Origin: Chloroflexota bacterium
GTDB lineage: Bacteria; Chloroflexota; Limnocylindria; Limnocylindrales; CSP1-4
NCBI GenBank assembly: GCA_017882025.1
Contig: JADGQG010000108.1
Span: 1 to 6,689 of the forward strand
Length of the DNA: 6,689 bases
Reading direction: 5' to 3'
Under the pieces are notes generated by a model, which did not search any database, was not told where the DNA came from, and saw only the letters and a program-made list of their open reading frames with translations. This document shows, in pieces, positions 4,407-6,689 of the stretch. Each line of letters starts with the position of its first letter. Within the stretch, counting starts at the first letter, position 1. A program made the position numbers and the translations under genes.

Positions 4407-6689
4407 TCAGCCGGTGACGCGCTCCACCAGTCGGCCGACCTGGTAGCCGACCGCGGCCGCTTCCCGGGCGAGACGAGCGGCCAGCTCGTCGGCGGCGATC
4501 ACCCGCGCCGCGGACGCGTCCCCGGCCGTGGCCGCGTCGGCGGCGCCGTCCACGGCAGCCACGACGACGATCCAGCGGAGCGCTCGCTCGAGCGACTCGC
4601 GGTTCACGTACGCGATCCCGTCGTGGCGGTTGACGCCAAGCCAGCGGCCGAGATCGTCGTCCGCGAACCACGCCCGGACCAGCCGGCCCGCCCGTTCCGC
4701 CGCCGGCGCGGCCAGCGCTGCGTCCCCGGGCCGCGCGAGCAGGTGCCGGACGGCCTCCACGGTCCACCAGGCGGCGCCTTCGTCGAGGCCGCGCCACCGG
4801 TAGGCATCTGCCATCACGCGGCCGAGACTCGCCCGGTCGAACCAGCCGCGTGCGCGCCGCGCCGCGGCGTCGGGCTCCACGACGTTGGCGAGCGCGTCGG
4901 CGACGAGCCAGCCGAGGAGCGCGCCCCAGGCGGCGGTTTCCGGTGGCAGGGCCGCGGCCACGTTCGCACGCGCACGGGCCAGCGATGCCGCGTCGCCGGA
5001 TCCATCGGCCGTGCGCGCGGGCGGGCGACTGAACTCCGGGTCCGTGGCGAGCCGGAGCGCGCTCAGGAGTCGAGCCTCGAAGCCCGCCGCGAGCGCGACG
5101 ATGGACGCGTCGTCGACGGCAGCACCCGTCACGGCGCGAGCGCCGCGGAGCGCATCCGCGCACCGGGTGGCGGCGGACGCCGCGACCACGCGGAGGTCGG
5201 GGAGGGCGGCGGCAGGTTCTTTGGGGGTCGGAGCCGGACGACGATCGGTCACGTCCGCGGCTGCCGACGCGGCCGGGCCCGTGGGCGAGACGGGCTTCAC
5301 ATCCGGGACTGCCGAAATCCTGTCGGGACCAGGGGTCGCAGCGACGTCTGCAGCGGCGGCGCGGGCGCGCCCGGCCAGCGTCGCCCCGACCGCGTCCACG
5401 AGATCGCGCAGCTGGCCCTCGTTCATCACGATCGCGACCGCGTCGTGGAGCGGGCGGAGCCGCCGCTCTGCGAGCGCCGCCTCGACGCTCGGGACGCCAG
5501 CGCCGCCGAGCTCGGCGGCAAGCGCCCGGTACTCGGCCGCGGCATCGCCGACAACCTCGCGCCAGCCCAGGTAGACGTGCGTGGCGTATGCGTCAAGCAC
5601 GACCCGGAACCCGTGCGTGCGCAGGTCGGCGATCTCCCGGACATGCTCCAGCCCGGCCAGGACGTCGCGGTATACGGCCACCGCTCCCGCCGCATCCGTC
5701 AGGCCAAGGCCCTCCGCGAGCGTGGGCCGGACGAGCCGCTTCTCGCCGTTGGGGCCCTTCTCCGCGAACGCGACGCTCTGGCGAATGCGGCCGTGCATGG
5801 ACCCGAACCGGTTGTGGTAGACGACGAGCGCCCGGTCATCGCCGCTCCGGTTCGAGTAGGCGAAGACGTCCTCGTTGACGTGGCCACCATCGTCGACCAC
5901 GTCGTAGAGACGGAAGTCGCGAACCTCGGCGAAGAGTCGGCGGCGGTGGAGGAGCGGGAAGATCTGCCACTCGTGGCGTGCCACCAGCCCCTCGTTCGGG
6001 CGTTCGTCCCAGTAGGCGCGCCGGAACTCCATCCCGTACTTCTCGGCGAAACCCTCCACCTGGCCGTGCCCGAACATTGGCAGGCCGGGCATCGTGGACA
6101 TCACGGTGGCGATCCCGAAGTACTTGTCGCCGGTCCCGAACTGCTCCACCGCGGTCTTCTCGTCCGGGTTGTTCATGAAGTTGACGTACCGCTTGAGGAT
6201 CTCCGGGTCGAACTCCAGCGTGTTCTTGATGACGAGGCGATAGTCCGCGTTCTTCTCATCCCGGAGCATGTTCATGAAAGCGCTGTTATAGACGCGGTGC
6301 ATGCCGAGCGTCCGGACGAAGTAGCCCTCCATGAGCCAGAACGCCTCCGCCAGGAGGAGCGTGTCCGGGACCTCCGCCGCGACGCGGTCCACGACCTCGC
6401 GCCAGAACTCGACCGGCATCGCGGCGTCGAACGCCTCCTTGGGCATGGCCGATTCGGCCCGCGACGGGATCGCGCCGCCCTGGCCGGGCTCGGGGTACCA
6501 GAGCCGCTCGATGTGCTTCTTCGCGAGCGTCATCGCGGCATCGAAGCGGATGATCGGGAAGCGTCGGGCGACGGCGAGGATCGTCTGGATGACCGCCTCG
6601 CGGACGTCGGGGCGCAGGTAGTCGAGCTGCGCGGTGTCGTTCCACGGCATGCTGGTCCCGTCATTGCCGTGATAGATGTAGCGAACCTG
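4407..6689 (-). CDS. GH13 alpha-amylase-family enzyme with a long C-terminal extension, 5' end outside the window
   Basis: This glycoside hydrolase acts on alpha-glucans, possibly by hydrolysis or transglycosylation. The frame is open to the right edge, giving 760 residues in the window (761 codons with the stop). The first in-window residues are QVRYIYHGNDGTSMPWNDTA, so the ATG at 6650 is internal and the first part of the barrel lies outside. Counting from the edge, the catalytic residues are present: nucleophile D50 in IIRFDAAM (with R48 two residues before), acid/base E115 in LLLAEAFW, and D176 in FMNNPDEKTA. The usual NHD of region IV is NPD here. The barrel end (PGLPMFGHGQVEGF) and a beta-rich C domain (ALVVYHNRF) follow, then HVYLGWREV near 371. 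Residues about 445-498 are an Ala/Pro-rich, probably disordered linker. The last 260 residues form an Ala-rich helical domain with WLGVNRHDGIAYVNRESLE near 683-701, which I recall only loosely from other large bacterial GH13 proteins. The exact subfamily and substrate are not assignable. Confidence 0.9.
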   Translation of the reverse strand, partial: QVRYIYHGNDGTSMPWNDTAQLDYLRPDVREAVIQTILAVARRFPIIRFDAAMTLAKKHIERLWYPEPGQGGAIPSRAESAMPKEAFDAAMPVEFWREVVDRVAAEVPDTLLLAEAFWLMEGYFVRTLGMHRVYNSAFMNMLRDEKNADYRLVIKNTLEFDPEILKRYVNFMNNPDEKTAVEQFGTGDKYFGIATVMSTMPGLPMFGHGQVEGFAEKYGMEFRRAYWDERPNEGLVARHEWQIFPLLHRRRLFAEVRDFRLYDVVDDGGHVNEDVFAYSNRSGDDRALVVYHNRFGSMHGRIRQSVAFAEKGPNGEKRLVRPTLAEGLGLTDAAGAVAVYRDVLAGLEHVREIADLRTHGFRVVLDAYATHVYLGWREVVGDAAAEYRALAAELGGAGVPSVEAALAERRLRPLHDAVAIVMNEGQLRDLVDAVGATLAGRARAAAADVAATPGPDRISAVPDVKPVSPTGPAASAAADVTDRRPAPTPKEPAAALPDLRVVAASAATRCADALRGARAVTGAAVDDASIVALAAGFEARLLSALRLATDPEFSRPPARTADGSGDAASLARARANVAAALPPETAAWGALLGWLVADALANVVEPDAAARRARGWFDRASLGRVMADAYRWRGLDEGAAWWTVEAVRHLLARPGDAALAAPAAERAGRLVRAWFADDDLGRWLGVNRHDGIAYVNRESLERALRWIVVVAAVDGAADAATAGDASAARVIAADELAARLAREAAAVGYQVGRLVERVTG

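Noticed and set aside
4003..5163. A 386-codon minus-strand open frame
   Set aside because: It is an extremely Arg/Gly-rich shadow of the GH13 3' end in another frame, running antisense through the small gene, with no recognisable domain.
6648..6650. The ATG at 6650 as the start of the GH13 gene
   Set aside because: The frame continues upstream to the window edge and encodes YIYHGNDGTS, which is part of the conserved GH13 barrel.

Overview
This window looks like chromosomal DNA from a GC-rich (my estimate, about 70% by eye) uncultured bacterium. A Chloroflexota lineage is my best guess. The reasons are the very high GC, promoters that appear to drive leaderless or nearly leaderless messages, and a large GH13 protein whose motifs I associate with that phylum. 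This assignment is inference from codon and protein style; there is no rRNA or marker gene.

Layout, left to right. (1) Bases 1 to about 1198 are the transposase-proximal end of an insertion sequence of the ISNCY (IS1202/ISDol1-like) type. The transposase is on the minus strand and its C-terminus runs off the left edge. Two 17-base direct repeats lie between the transposase start and the inferred IS end. (2) Just beyond that end, on the plus strand, is an ArsR-type winged-helix regulator (1252-1674) with its own promoter, a palindrome over the -10 box and a lysine-rich, histone-H1-like tail. (3) Converging on it is a minus-strand pair: a DDAH/arginine-deiminase-fold hydrolase (3918 or 3987 down to 3031), whose stop overlaps the GTG start of an M20 metallopeptidase (3034-1721) by 4 bases. 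(4) A small highly charged protein with a textbook Shine-Dalgarno site (4049-4309, plus) diverges from that pair. (5) From 4407 to the right edge on the minus strand is the 3' part of a large GH13 alpha-amylase-family enzyme, with a disordered Ala/Pro linker and an extra helical C-terminal domain. Its N-terminus is outside the window.

How the genes fit together. The DDAH-fold/M20 pair is the only clear operon. Its chemistry suggests guanidino-group hydrolysis followed by (or parallel to) removal of an N-acyl or peptide group, possibly scavenging methylated or acylated arginine derivatives. The ArsR protein has no obvious partner gene; its natural neighbour may have been displaced by the insertion sequence, or it may act on the convergent operon. 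The GH13 enzyme is a separate alpha-glucan function. No CRISPR, RNA gene, toxin-antitoxin pair or recognisable defence system was seen. The most noteworthy points are the H1-tailed ArsR, the coupled DDAH/M20 pair with a perfect palindrome upstream, and the shared near-leaderless promoter geometry.
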